From an uncultured Pseudomonadales bacterium (GTDB lineage: Bacteria > Pseudomonadota > Gammaproteobacteria > Pseudomonadales > Balneatricaceae): a stretch of DNA of 64,000 nucleotides. Below the pieces are notes generated by a model, which searched no databases, had not been told where the DNA came from, and saw nothing but the letters and a program-made list of their open reading frames with translations. Shown one piece after another: positions 38,168-47,457 of this stretch. The stretch spans positions 742,501 through 806,500 of the forward strand of contig CALJVT010000002.1 in NCBI GenBank assembly GCA_937773555.1, given 5' to 3'. The first letter of the stretch is position 1; the number at the start of each line of letters is the position of its first letter. Made by a program: the position numbers and the translations under genes.

Positions 38168-39489
38168 GTAGTAAAGTATTCTCACCACTGCCTATAAATG
38201 ATCAAACCTGTGGCTGGACGCAAGCGCTGCCCTCACGCCAACCTAATGCCACCCTCCAGGGTGAGCACACAGCAGATTTTGTTATTGTGGGCGCTGGTTA
38301 TACAGGTTTGTCGGCAGCTAGAAAATTTGCCCAACTTAACCCTAATGCTAAAGTCATCATTATTGATGCTCAGCGAGCTGGGGAAGGAGCAAGTGCTCGA
38401 AACTCTGGCTATCTGGTTGATTCAACCCTTAATGACGGTCATATGTCGGATACCGGTTTGCAGCAATACCGCGAAAAGTATGCCCTTAACAAAGCGGGTG
38501 TAGATTGTGTTAGCCAGTTAGTTATCGACCATAAAATTGATTGTGATTGGGATGCCTCTGGTAAATTTCATGCTACAGCAGTGCCTGCGCACGAATCAAA
38601 GTTGCAGCGTTTTAGTGAGTTATTAAAGGAGCTTGAGCTAACTCATCGCGTCATCTCAGGTACTGAGCTAAATCATCGCTTAGGGACTAGCTACTACACT
38701 CAAGCCCTTTGGACAGCTGGTGGCGTTATGCTGCAGCCTGCTAAACTTGCTCGTGCCTATATAGAGCTGTTGCCAGACAATGTGGCTCTTTATGAAAACA
38801 GCCCAGTGCTAACGTGGCGTAAACAGGGAATGGATTTTTTAGTATCAACACCAATGGGTCAAGTTAAAGCTCCCCAGTTGTTGATGGCAGTTAATGGTTT
38901 TATGGCCAGCGCTGGGCTGAAGCGTAAACGCGCATTCCCGCTCACCTTAACTGCCAGTATGACCCGTTCGCTCAATGATGCTGAGTATGCGTCTATAGGC
39001 AGCCCCAAAGCATGGGGTTTACTGTCTGCTCAGGCGATGGGGGCGACTGTTCGCTTAACTGAAGATCGGCGCATTATGGTGCGTAATACTGCTGAAGTAT
39101 GGCCTTCGATGAATATGTCTACGCGTCATCTAGAGCAACGCAAGCTCATTCATTTACGAGGCCTCAAGCGCAGGTTTCCCCAATTAAGTGATGATATTTT
39201 TGATAGCTGTTGGTCTGGCATTACGTGTATTAGTGGGAATAACGGTCAAGTGTTCGATCAACTCGAGTCAAAGGTACTAATTGCTGGCTGTTACAATGGC
39301 GGTGGCATTGGCTTGGCTACGTTGTTTGGTGAACAAATGGCATACCTTGCTAGTGGCCAAACGACCGATGCGATCGCCATGATACAGGCAAGGCCCAAGC
39401 CAAATACACTGCCATCTCAGCCGCTATTAAGCTTGGGAGTGAGGTTACGCTTGATACGTGATGGCATTATTGCTCGTAAAGAAAATTGA
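38164..39489 (+). CDS. FAD-dependent oxidoreductase, PuuB-like (DAO family)
   Basis: DadA/PuuB-type flavoenzyme that oxidises secondary amines. The FAD-binding motif is VIVGAGYTGLSAARKFA (about 38-54), followed by GEGASARNSGYLVD, and the C-terminal GCYNGGGIGLATLFGEQMA that closes the flavin site. 441 aa. Resembles gamma-glutamylputrescine oxidase, but there are no puuA, puuC or puuD neighbours, so the substrate is open. Translationally coupled to the 101-aa gene. Confidence 0.85.
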   Translation: MSSKVFSPLPINDQTCGWTQALPSRQPNATLQGEHTADFVIVGAGYTGLSAARKFAQLNPNAKVIIIDAQRAGEGASARNSGYLVDSTLNDGHMSDTGLQQYREKYALNKAGVDCVSQLVIDHKIDCDWDASGKFHATAVPAHESKLQRFSELLKELELTHRVISGTELNHRLGTSYYTQALWTAGGVMLQPAKLARAYIELLPDNVALYENSPVLTWRKQGMDFLVSTPMGQVKAPQLLMAVNGFMASAGLKRKRAFPLTLTASMTRSLNDAEYASIGSPKAWGLLSAQAMGATVRLTEDRRIMVRNTAEVWPSMNMSTRHLEQRKLIHLRGLKRRFPQLSDDIFDSCWSGITCISGNNGQVFDQLESKVLIAGCYNGGGIGLATLFGEQMAYLASGQTTDAIAMIQARPKPNTLPSQPLLSLGVRLRLIRDGIIARKEN

Positions 39490-39522
39490 TCTAGATAGCG
39501 CTTAACTTAGCCAGCTAATCGG

Positions 39523-40779
39523 CTACCGACCAGGCAAAGCGCTGGCTAACCACCTTGAGCTTACCGGCATTACTTTTTGGGGTCTGGGTGAATCTAGGAT
39601 AGTTTTAATCAGCTTAGATAAGCTGGAGATGCACATGTCGTTGGGCGACACTACTGTGGCCAACTTAGAGCGCTCTAAATCTGCACCATTAGCAAATTGA
39701 TCAGTAGAAAAAGGTAATATAATTTGGTGCACGCCCATACCCAGAGCCTCCTGCACGCTATTATTACCACCGTGATGAATAATCAGGTCACAGCCACGTA
39801 GCAGCCCCACTTGGGGTAATGTAGGTTCAATGAGCCATCCTTTGGGTATCGGCTCAAATGCAGATAATGTATTGGCACCAATGGCCATAGCTACGCGCAC
39901 ATCAGCCTGTTTAAGGGCGAGTGCTAGAAGGCCTAAAACATCATCTCGATATGACAAAAATGTTCCTAACGCAACATACACTTTAGGCCTGCCATCATCG
40001 GTGTTAAGCCATTTTTGGTAGGCTTGTGTCAGCACTTCTTCGCGTATCAGTGGCCCTACAAATTCATGTTTTGGTGGTAAATGCTTTAAGCGGTCTATGT
40101 CATGGTAATGTTTTGGGCTATTGTAAAGTACTTGATTACCGTGTATTCGAAAAGCGTCTTTAACGGGTGCCATAGTGGGTGAAATTTCTTGCAAAGCTGT
40201 GTTCCAGCGTTCAGTAAATTTAACAGTCACTCGGTCTGTAACGTCTTCTTGGCGCGCTAGGTCGGCAGCTTTTGGCTGCATGCATTTTGGCCAAACGGCA
40301 GGGATGCCATAGCGCTCATTGCTCACAGGTAGCTGACTTGGGTGGCCTGGAATTAGGGTCGTAAAGGATCGACCGGTGGCATATACCCCAAGGGTAGAGC
40401 CAAAAGAAATGTGATCAACCAAGATGTCATCAGGATCTAGTTGCTTACATAGCTTGGCAATATTCTTTGCCACTTCAACAGGTTGCCAAAGTAAGTCTTT
40501 CTCCCTATCTAGCGCTTGGCAGCGAATGGTAGCTATAGGGCCTTCTCGTGTAGCATTTAAAAAACGCAGTATGGCTGGATTTTGCGCTGCTATGCCACTA
40601 TTAGCGCTTTGGCTTAGCTGCAGCATTTGCCATTCAAAACCTTCAGCCTTTACGTGGGGTGCCATATTAATTCCGGTGGCAACCACCACGCGTCGGCCAG
40701 CTTTTTTTGCTGCCCTAGCGACAACTGCCAAAGGGCTGTAATGAGAAATAAAATCAGGACTTATTACTAAAAGTGTCAT
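39523..40779 (-). CDS. GT1-family UDP-glycosyltransferase
   Basis: 418 aa, GT-B fold. The N-terminus (LVISPDFISHYSPLAVVARAAKKAGRRVVVATG) is the acceptor half. The nucleotide-sugar-binding signature is IIHHGGNNSVQEALGMGVHQIILPF, then TDQFANG. Relatives glycosylate antibiotics, carotenoids or sterols. It overlaps the upstream gene by 4 bases (ATGA), so the two glycosyltransferases are made together. Acceptor and sugar are not known. Confidence 0.85.
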   Translation of the reverse strand: MTLLVISPDFISHYSPLAVVARAAKKAGRRVVVATGINMAPHVKAEGFEWQMLQLSQSANSGIAAQNPAILRFLNATREGPIATIRCQALDREKDLLWQPVEVAKNIAKLCKQLDPDDILVDHISFGSTLGVYATGRSFTTLIPGHPSQLPVSNERYGIPAVWPKCMQPKAADLARQEDVTDRVTVKFTERWNTALQEISPTMAPVKDAFRIHGNQVLYNSPKHYHDIDRLKHLPPKHEFVGPLIREEVLTQAYQKWLNTDDGRPKVYVALGTFLSYRDDVLGLLALALKQADVRVAMAIGANTLSAFEPIPKGWLIEPTLPQVGLLRGCDLIIHHGGNNSVQEALGMGVHQIILPFSTDQFANGADLERSKLATVVSPNDMCISSLSKLIKTILDSPRPQKVMPVSSRWLASALPGR

Positions 40780-42932
40780 GTTTGGTCTTTAACTGTTAAG
40801 TAAAGTGAGGTGAGTTTGTCCGCCATGGTGTCTATGGCGTAGTGCTGTTCAACCATTGAGCGGGCTCTGAGGATCCTACCTTCAAGGCTCACAAGCCCAA
40901 ACCCTTGTTTAATAGAATGACCCAGATCATGATCTGGGTCCACAAGAATGCCTGTGTCACCATGGTCTACAAAGGTGGAGGGACCGCCAGTGCTTGGAGC
41001 CACAACAACTAGTCCTGTGGCCAGAGCCTCTATCAACGCTAGGCCAAACTCCTCTTTAGGAGCGCCGTCGACATAAATGCCGCCATTAGCCCAATAACCA
41101 GGTTGTCCCATCATAGCGGCCACCATTAATTGCGCAGTATCAGCTCTTGGGCGACCACCGAGCATAATTAAGCCAGCACGCAGCGGATCGTTAATAGGTA
41201 CTGCCGCATCGATAGCCTGCATCACAGACGTTTCTATCAATGACGGGTTGCTTAAATTACCTCCAACCAACACTAAGTTGCAGGTATTGTGTAGAGATGG
41301 ATCTGCAGCCCATGCAGCGACAATGCGGGCCATGCCTTTAATGGGATGGAAGCGCCCAACGCTGAGTAATAAGGGTAAATGCCGCCTAGTCGCACAAATT
41401 TTCTTTGCGAGCTCAGAAATCACGCTATGGCCGGTAATCTGCTCTATGGGTAAATAATTTAACCTTGCTTCACTGATTAGCTTGATATCAATGCCTTCTG
41501 CAATGGTCACTGATTTTTGCGTCTGGGGACTTAAATCTTTGCGAATATCTTGTAGTAATAGAGCACATTTTGGTTGTGGAAATAGGGCAACATGGCTCGA
41601 TGTGCGACCCATTTTCTCTAGCATACGAGCTCGGAACCAAAGGTTGCTTTGAGCATCAGCATCTAGAAATGCCTGTTGGGATAATTGCTGCCCAGCCTGC
41701 AGTGCCTGAACTGTATTTTGTGGGTCTGGTGCAAAGCTGAAGCACACGGGAATACCTAACTCATTGGCAACGTCAGATGCTGCGAAGGTGCCAGCATCTA
41801 GCATGCGTAAGTGAATCAGATCAACACCGCCAAAATGTCCTAAGCAGCGCTTAATGCTGCGTTTAAGTTGGGGCAGGTGTTCCCAGGCATTAGCGCTATT
41901 CATCGGGCGCAGTGAGCTTCCAGCTGTAATAATACGAAACGGCTGCGAAGTGGCGTCAGAAAGGCTAAGGTTTTTAATAGCGTCCTCAATACTGCCAAGC
42001 CCTATAGTGAGCACTTGGCTAACAGCAGGTTGGCGCGCTAGGGCATCACCAAGGGATACGAGCAGGCTAGCTACCCCTCCCGTGTCACCGCAGCCGCCAT
42101 TGCTTAACCTCTTATCCACTTGGGCAAGCACCAACTGGCAAACACGTAGGCCTCCATTATGGTGGGTACTTGGCGTATGCTGCTGCACTTGTTGATCATG
42201 AACTGCCAAAGTGGCATAAGCTCCAATCTCATTATCTTGCTTTGCCAACTGGTTTAACAACCCATTAAAAGTGCCGGCACGGCAACCCAGCGCGCTAATA
42301 GCTGCTAGGCGCACAGGCACAGATTCTGTATTATCTGCTGCTATCGTGCAAAGGGAAGCAATAATAGATCCCCCACTTAAAACTCCTAAAAGGTCAACCA
42401 GCCTCGCCCGTATTAGCGGATCCTCCTGAGATAACAACGCATTAATTACACACTGGGCAATCAGCTCTGGGTGCGAATCTGACCATTTTTCCAAGGTATG
42501 GTGGGCGTGCATCGTATCAATGCCACCAAAACTGAGTTGGTGTAATAATGGCGTTAGTGCAGCTGCTACTGGGTGCCTATTAGCTAGCCTCCAGGTGGCT
42601 TGGCGGCGGACACTAGCGTAATCATGCGTCAGGCAATTAATCAGGAGCTTGGTTGCATCTTGATGATGCAATTGAGCTGCTGATTCAATTGCTACCAGAT
42701 TGGCCAGAGGTCCAGCTTCAGCCATGGCTTTAAAATCTTGGAGTAGAAGATGGCTATTTGGGTTATTTTTAGCGAATCTTGCAAGGTGAGAAGAGTGGCT
42801 TAGCATCCCTTCAAAATTAACTATTTCAGTCGCTTGGTTAAGCTCTTCAATTAAAATAGTCCCCATGCTAGCCTGAGTTGGCTGCACTATCTTTAAGGCC
42901 TGATAGTCAATATTTTGTTGCTGCATAGTCAT
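40776..42932 (-). CDS. helical-repeat protein fused to GT4-type glycosyltransferase
   Basis: 718 aa from the ATG at 42932. The first third consists of Ala/Leu-rich helical pairs typical of HEAT-like repeats (LVAIESAAQLHHQDATKLLINCLTHDYASVRRQATWRLA; VRLAAISALGCRAG). The rest is a GT-B enzyme: acceptor half with LKRCLGHFGGVDLIHLRML, then LLLSVGRFHPIKGMARIVAAW, and EEFGLALIEALATGLVVVAPSTGGP, the GT4 retaining signature with the catalytic glutamates. A longer frame up to 43139 covers A/T-rich upstream DNA and is rejected. Such a fusion is unusual. Confidence 0.85.
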   Translation of the reverse strand: MTMQQQNIDYQALKIVQPTQASMGTILIEELNQATEIVNFEGMLSHSSHLARFAKNNPNSHLLLQDFKAMAEAGPLANLVAIESAAQLHHQDATKLLINCLTHDYASVRRQATWRLANRHPVAAALTPLLHQLSFGGIDTMHAHHTLEKWSDSHPELIAQCVINALLSQEDPLIRARLVDLLGVLSGGSIIASLCTIAADNTESVPVRLAAISALGCRAGTFNGLLNQLAKQDNEIGAYATLAVHDQQVQQHTPSTHHNGGLRVCQLVLAQVDKRLSNGGCGDTGGVASLLVSLGDALARQPAVSQVLTIGLGSIEDAIKNLSLSDATSQPFRIITAGSSLRPMNSANAWEHLPQLKRSIKRCLGHFGGVDLIHLRMLDAGTFAASDVANELGIPVCFSFAPDPQNTVQALQAGQQLSQQAFLDADAQSNLWFRARMLEKMGRTSSHVALFPQPKCALLLQDIRKDLSPQTQKSVTIAEGIDIKLISEARLNYLPIEQITGHSVISELAKKICATRRHLPLLLSVGRFHPIKGMARIVAAWAADPSLHNTCNLVLVGGNLSNPSLIETSVMQAIDAAVPINDPLRAGLIMLGGRPRADTAQLMVAAMMGQPGYWANGGIYVDGAPKEEFGLALIEALATGLVVVAPSTGGPSTFVDHGDTGILVDPDHDLGHSIKQGFGLVSLEGRILRARSMVEQHYAIDTMADKLTSLYLTVKDQT

Positions 42933-42971
42933 TTTACCGCATGGGCAATGGTGTGAGCACTGCCAAGAATA

Positions 42972-43048
42972 GTTATACAAAAAATGATACTGTACAGCTA
43001 AATACTTGTACACCGATAATTTTTGTATAGCATTGATTTTTTGTATAG
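42972..43048. repeat. three copies of a TATACAAAAA box in the divergent intergenic region
   Basis: GTTATACAAAAAA at 42972-42984 is on the plus strand; CTATACAAAAA occurs twice on the minus strand at 43020-43030 and 43038-43048, 18 bases apart. They lie between the divergent glycosyltransferase operon and the 68-codon gene, so they may bind a regulator. Alternatively they are overlapping A/T-rich promoter elements. Confidence 0.4.
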
Positions 43049-43154
43049 TTGTGTAAAAGTATGTATGGATTTCAATATGCTGCTTTAAATGAGCTAATAA
43101 GTAAGCTAAAAATAGAAACCACCTTCGGTATAAGGTCATCTATTTAGCTGGGAT

Positions 43155-43361
43155 ATGAGCGCCATGGGTATTAGCCAGAAGTTACTAAACTACTTTAATC
43201 GTAAGAACTCGAAATCGACCCAAAAAAACCGCACACGGTTTAGAAATGATATTTGTAATCATTGGGATCTCGATTACATGTCTTCAGCCGAGCTAGAAGA
43301 GCGTCTGTTGGAAGATGTTGTTGAAACTACCATAGTTCACAAAAAAGAAGATCCGTCTTAA
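43155..43361 (+). CDS. small hypothetical protein, 68 aa
   Basis: Not recognised. Basic N-terminal half (LLNYFNRKNSKSTQKNRTRFRND) and acidic C-terminal half (SSAELEERLLEDVVE). No membrane segment. ATG at 43155, alternative ATG three codons later. It lies alone between the glycosyltransferase operon and rpsP. The strong charge segregation looks protein-like, but there is no family to support it. Confidence 0.5.
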   Translation: MSAMGISQKLLNYFNRKNSKSTQKNRTRFRNDICNHWDLDYMSSAELEERLLEDVVETTIVHKKEDPS

Positions 43362-43431
43362 CCCTGCCATTGGGCGGGCAATGCTTAGTGTGATGGGGTT
43401 TAACTTAGATTAAACATTGGTTCTGGTTTCA

Positions 43432-43460
43432 TTGTCTTGCCTTAATAAATACCGTACAAT
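43432..43460 (+). promoter_or_regulatory. rpsP operon promoter
   Basis: TTGTCT (43432-43437) and TACAAT (43455-43460) are 17 bases apart. The predicted leader of about 137 bases contains small stems (for example TAAGT / ACTTA near 43563-43581). Confidence 0.6.
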
Positions 43461-43604
43461 ATCTGCCCTGATTTAAGCATGTTTGACATGTGGTTAAATT
43501 AGCTGGGGTAATGCCCATTTCCGTGATGTCGCCACTTATGGCGCGTTGCATTGATGAATAGTAAGTGATTTCAAAACTTACACGACGTAAAGGGATCCTA
43601 ACGC

Positions 43605-43856
43605 ATGGTAACCATTCGTTTAGCTCGTGGGGGCTCTAAAAAGCGCCCTTTCTATCATTTAACTGTAGCTGATCAGCGCAATCCGCGTGACGGTCGCTTT
43701 ATTGAGCGTGTGGGTTTTCATAACCCAGTTGCTCGTGGCCAAGAAGAAGTAACTCGGATTAACATGCAGCGTGTTGATTTTTGGATGGAGCAAGGTGCTC
43801 AGCCAACTGAACGTGTTGCAGGACTGATTAAAATAGCCCGCAAAGTAGCTGTATAA
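43605..43856 (+). CDS. rpsP: 30S ribosomal protein S16
   Basis: [22 protein letters not shown] and [16 protein letters not shown] are S16 hallmarks. 83 aa. First gene of the classical rpsP-rimM-trmD-rplS operon. No ffh gene precedes it, unlike several other bacteria. Confidence 0.97.
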   Translation: MVTIRLARGGSKKRPFYHLTVADQRNPRDGRFIERVGFHNPVARGQEEVTRINMQRVDFWMEQGAQPTERVAGLIKIARKVAV

Positions 43857-43906
43857 TAGCCAACTAAGCATGTGCTTTTAACCCATTGTTGTAAGGATTG
43901 TTGAAC

Positions 43907-44431
43907 ATGGCTCAAGACCAACGCGTAAAGCTGGGTCGTATCACTACCGTTTACGGTGTGAAGGGCTGGGTAAAGGTGTTTTCTAGCACTGAACCAATGA
44001 AAAACATCTTTGACTATCAACCTTGGCAAACCTGTATTGATGGTGTTTGGCAAGAATTGAAACTCATTCAGGGTAAGACCCACGGCAAAGGATTAATAGC
44101 ATTACTAGAAGGTTGTGAAGACCGTGATCAAGCCCGTAAAGTTTGCGGATTGGATATCTCGGTAGATCGAGCCATATTACCAAACCTAGAGGATGGTGAT
44201 TATTATTGGCAACAACTGACTGGGTTAAATGTAGAGACTGATGCAGGGGTAAAACTCGGCAAGGTCGACCACCTGATCGCTACCGGCTCTAATGATGTGC
44301 TAGTAGTAAAAGGCAATGAAGAAAGTATTGATCGTAACGAGCGTCTGATACCTTATTTGCCAGATCAAGTGATTACAAAGATTGACCTCCTCGGAGGTGT
44401 TATTCGGGTCGATTGGGATCCGGAGTTTTAG
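43907..44431 (+). CDS. rimM: 16S rRNA processing protein RimM
   Basis: 30S assembly factor that binds S19. The N-terminal domain (KLGRITTVYGVKGWVKVFS) and C-terminal PRC-barrel (YYWQQLTGLNVET ... LLGGVIRVDWDPEF) are complete. AAGGA at 43893-43897 supports the ATG at 43907 over the TTG at 43898. 174 aa. The stop is directly followed by the trmD GTG. Confidence 0.95.
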   Translation: MAQDQRVKLGRITTVYGVKGWVKVFSSTEPMKNIFDYQPWQTCIDGVWQELKLIQGKTHGKGLIALLEGCEDRDQARKVCGLDISVDRAILPNLEDGDYYWQQLTGLNVETDAGVKLGKVDHLIATGSNDVLVVKGNEESIDRNERLIPYLPDQVITKIDLLGGVIRVDWDPEF

Positions 44432-45178
44432 GTGAAGATAGGTGTAGTAACGCTGTTCCCAGAAATGCTTAAATCGTTAACAGATTTTGGTGTGGTAGGA
44501 AGAGCAACGCAGCAAGGTTTGTTGCAAGTTACGGGGTATAACCCACGCGACTTTACTCAGGACAAACACCGCACAGTGGATGACCGGCCATACGGTGGCG
44601 GGCCTGGCATGTTGATGAAGGTGCAGCCTTTACGAGATGCCATCGGCCAAGCAAAGACCGAACTAGGCCAGCCTAAAGTGATTTATTTATCACCCCAAGG
44701 GCGTAGGTTAGACCAAGCAGGTGTAGTAGAACTGGCTAAGCAGGATAGCTTAGTATTGGTAGCAGGGCGTTACGAAGGAATTGATGAACGCTTAATTGGT
44801 GCCGACATAGATGAAGAGTGGTCTCTTGGAGACTTTGTTTTAAGTGGCGGTGAGCTTGCAGCCATGACCTTTATCGATGCAGTTTCACGTTTGTTACCTG
44901 GTGTATTAGGGCATGCAGAATCGGCGCAAGAAGATTCGTTTGCTCAGGGCTTGTTGGATTGCCCTCACTATACCCGCCCAGAAATGGTTGCTGGTATACC
45001 AGTGCCAAAGGTGCTGTTAAGTGGGGACCATGCCGCTATTGCCCGTTGGCGTATGCAGCAGCAGCTAGGTAGAACCTGGCAGCGGCGACCAGATTTACTA
45101 GAACAGATGACACTGACTCAGGAGCAAGAGCAGTCTTTAGCAGAATTTATTCGCTTAACGGATCAGTCTGAAAAGTGA
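44432..45178 (+). CDS. trmD: tRNA (guanine-37-N1)-methyltransferase
   Basis: SPOUT methyltransferase making m1G37, needed to avoid +1 frameshifts. [25 protein letters not shown] and [15 protein letters not shown] form the trefoil-knot SAM site. 248 aa. The start is GTG, immediately after the rimM stop, so translation is coupled. Confidence 0.97.
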   Translation: MKIGVVTLFPEMLKSLTDFGVVGRATQQGLLQVTGYNPRDFTQDKHRTVDDRPYGGGPGMLMKVQPLRDAIGQAKTELGQPKVIYLSPQGRRLDQAGVVELAKQDSLVLVAGRYEGIDERLIGADIDEEWSLGDFVLSGGELAAMTFIDAVSRLLPGVLGHAESAQEDSFAQGLLDCPHYTRPEMVAGIPVPKVLLSGDHAAIARWRMQQQLGRTWQRRPDLLEQMTLTQEQEQSLAEFIRLTDQSEK

Positions 45179-45194
45179 AGAACAGGAGCGTGCC

Positions 45195-45557
45195 ATGAGC
45201 AGCAAAAACTTGATTATTCAGCGCATTGAAGCTGAACAAATGAATAAAGAAATGCCAGAGTTTGGCCCCGGCGATACCGTTGTGGTTCAAGTTAAGGTTA
45301 CAGAAGGTACCCGTGAGCGCCTACAAGCTTACGAGGGTGTGGTTATCGGTATACGTAACCGTGGCCTAAACTCTGCCTTTACAGTACGTAAAATATCCCA
45401 CGGTGTGGGCGTCGAACGTACTTTCCAAACCTATAGCCACCAGGTTGACAGTATAGCTGTTAAGCGTCGTGGTGACGTGCGTCAAGCTAAGTTGTACTAC
45501 TTGCGAGACTTGTCTGGTAAGGCAGCACGTATCAAAGAAAAATTGGCTAAGCGTTAA
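45195..45557 (+). CDS. rplS: 50S ribosomal protein L19
   Basis: L19 lies at the 30S-50S interface. [20 protein letters not shown] and the [13 protein letters not shown] segment are diagnostic; the C-terminus is RIKEKLAKR. 120 aa. AGGAG precedes the ATG. Last gene of the operon before a strong terminator. Confidence 0.97.
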   Translation: MSSKNLIIQRIEAEQMNKEMPEFGPGDTVVVQVKVTEGTRERLQAYEGVVIGIRNRGLNSAFTVRKISHGVGVERTFQTYSHQVDSIAVKRRGDVRQAKLYYLRDLSGKAARIKEKLAKR

Positions 45558-45569
45558 GCTTAAGCTAAT

Positions 45570-45615
45570 AAAAAAACCCGCATTTTACTTGTTAGTGAGA
45601 TGCGGGTTTTTTTTT
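45570..45615 (+). terminator. rho-independent terminator after rplS
   Basis: CCCGCAT (45577-45583) pairs with ATGCGGG (45600-45606), extended by an A-run on the 5' side and a run of nine T residues on the 3' side. The 16-base loop is long, but the A/T flanks lengthen the stem. Confidence 0.9.
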
Positions 45616-45785
45616 GGGCAGCACAAAACCACTCTTGAGACTAAAATTCAATTTAGCTCTATTTTACAACTCACGTTATGTGCAACATAGTCTCATCAGC
45701 TGCGGATACAAGTTCTTCACACAACATACTATACTGTAAACTATTAAGTGCTGTTGGCACATAAGCCTAGGGGTTTTGTTTATCA

Positions 45786-46679
45786 ATGAGTAATGGCGTC
45801 AAATTCATCGAAAAGTACACTGATTCTCTGTGGTTAGAAAAAGGGCTGAGTGACAACACGATCGTAAGTTATGCTAGAGACCTAGGTCAGCTAACTGAGT
45901 ATTTATTACCACGTAACCTATCTATTACCTCTGCTCAGTCTGGCGACCTAATGAGTTTTTTGGCTGATCGATCACAGTCTGGTGTTAAAGCAAGTTCTTT
46001 AGCTCGGAGCTTATCCAGTATTAAAGGCTTTTATCAATACATGGTGCGGGAAAACTACATTGAGGTTAATCCTGCAGCCTTGATAGAATCACCTAAACAA
46101 GGGCGGCCTATCCCAAAATCTCTCACCGAAGCCGACGTAGAAGCTTTATTGGCAGCGCCCAATGTAGGCACAGACTTAGGTTTGCGAGACAGGGCCATGT
46201 TAGAGCTTTTATATGCCTGTGGGTTGCGGGTCAGCGAGCTTATTGAACTCGATATGAGTCAGCTGAACTTATCTGCTGGTGTGGTCAAAGTGTTTGGCAA
46301 AGGCTCAAAAGAACGCTTGGTACCTGTAGGAGAAGTGGCTCAAAATTGGCTACAAAAATACATCAAACAAGCGCGCCCACAGTTATTAAAAGTAGCCTCC
46401 AGTGGCGTATTGTTCCCTAGTAATAGAGGCCAGCACATGACCCGGCAAACCTTTTGGCACCGCATTAAACAGCACGGTATAACAGCTGGAATTCAAAAGC
46501 CGCTATCGCCGCATGTTATACGACATGCTTTTGCAACCCATCTACTTAACCATGGCGCGGACCTGCGTGTGATACAAATGCTCTTAGGGCATAGTGATTT
46601 ATCGACCACACAGATATATACTCACGTGGCTACGCAGCGGTTACAAAATCTACATTCACAACATCACCCTAGGGGTTAA
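45786..46679 (+). CDS. xerD: tyrosine recombinase XerD
   Basis: Resolves chromosome dimers at dif with XerC under FtsK control. All catalytic residues are visible: R148 (CGLRVSEL), K172/174 region, H243-x2-R246 (HVIRHAFATHLL), H269 (LLGHSDLSTT) and Y278 (IYTHV). N-terminal SAM-like core-binding domain 1-95. 297 aa. Heads a conserved xerD-dsbC-hom-thrC-recJ series, as in Pseudomonas. Its neighbours are housekeeping genes, so this is not a mobile-element integrase. Confidence 0.96.
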   Translation: MSNGVKFIEKYTDSLWLEKGLSDNTIVSYARDLGQLTEYLLPRNLSITSAQSGDLMSFLADRSQSGVKASSLARSLSSIKGFYQYMVRENYIEVNPAALIESPKQGRPIPKSLTEADVEALLAAPNVGTDLGLRDRAMLELLYACGLRVSELIELDMSQLNLSAGVVKVFGKGSKERLVPVGEVAQNWLQKYIKQARPQLLKVASSGVLFPSNRGQHMTRQTFWHRIKQHGITAGIQKPLSPHVIRHAFATHLLNHGADLRVIQMLLGHSDLSTTQIYTHVATQRLQNLHSQHHPRG

Positions 46680-46687
46680 CCTATATT

Positions 46688-47443
46688 ATGCATTTAATCA
46701 TCACAAGATTCGCCTCCATGTTGGCTTTGCTGCTGGTATTCTTGGCGCCCAATGTGTGGGCAGACAGATATACCCAACTAGAGTCTAGTTTGGCCAGAAT
46801 TAATCCAGATATGAAGGCCTCCAGTATTGCGCCAACACCGATGGTTGGTATTTACGATGTTTTATTAAACACAGGCGACCGCCTTTACATGAGTGCAGAC
46901 GGGGAGTTTTTTTTCGCTGGAACCATGTATCAAAATACCTCCGGTGCTAGCCTGGTAAATTTAACCGAACAAAGCGCCTTAGGGGCCAGGTTGTTGGCCA
47001 TGCAAGGCCCAGCTGCGCAACAGTCGTGGGTGTTTCCTGCTCAGGGGGAGAAAAAAGCTACGATTACAGTATTTACTGACGTAGATTGTTTTTATTGCCA
47101 AAAGCTACATGCAGAAATGGCTGCTATGAATGCCCTTGGTATTGAAGTGAAATATTTGGCTTTTCCGCGGGCTGGCCTAGGCTCACCGAGTTACCAGGTG
47201 CTGGTAGATTCCTGGTGTGCTGAAAATGCGAATGAATTTTTAACTGAGGCTAAGTTGCGTGCGCACAATAAGCAAGCCCCTCAGACCTCACCACAACTGT
47301 GCGAAAATCCGGTAATAGCTCATTACACCTTGGGCCAAGAAATAGGTGTTAACGGCACTCCAGCTATTGTGTTAGATTCTGGTGAGCTTTGGCCTGGCTA
47401 TTTGCCCGCTAATGAATTGGCTAAGCGTTTAGGCATTCTCTAA
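46688..47443 (+). CDS. dsbC: thiol:disulfide interchange protein DsbC
   Basis: Periplasmic disulfide isomerase. Signal peptide residues 1-25 (cleavage likely after VWA), N-terminal dimerisation domain to about 85, then thioredoxin fold with the active site C134-x2-C137 (CFYC; E. coli has CGYC) and the cis-Pro in GTPAIV. Two further cysteines (about 182 and 203) fit the structural disulfide. 251 aa. Starts 8 bases after xerD. The Phe in the CxxC loop may change redox potential. Confidence 0.94.
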   Translation: MHLIITRFASMLALLLVFLAPNVWADRYTQLESSLARINPDMKASSIAPTPMVGIYDVLLNTGDRLYMSADGEFFFAGTMYQNTSGASLVNLTEQSALGARLLAMQGPAAQQSWVFPAQGEKKATITVFTDVDCFYCQKLHAEMAAMNALGIEVKYLAFPRAGLGSPSYQVLVDSWCAENANEFLTEAKLRAHNKQAPQTSPQLCENPVIAHYTLGQEIGVNGTPAIVLDSGELWPGYLPANELAKRLGIL

Positions 47444-47457
47444 CTAAGGGTCAGGTT

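Noticed and set aside
42985-43000. CTGTACAG palindrome as an SOS (LexA) box
   Set aside because: It lacks the CTG-N10-CAG spacing of gammaproteobacterial LexA sites.
42933-43139. 69-codon N-terminal extension of the helical-repeat glycosyltransferase
   Set aside because: It lies in A/T-rich intergenic DNA with repeated TATACAAAAA boxes and no protein-like conservation; Met at 42932 is the sensible start.
45786-46679. xerD as a mobile-element integrase
   Set aside because: It lies in a conserved housekeeping series (dsbC-hom-thrC-recJ) and has the XerD length and motifs.
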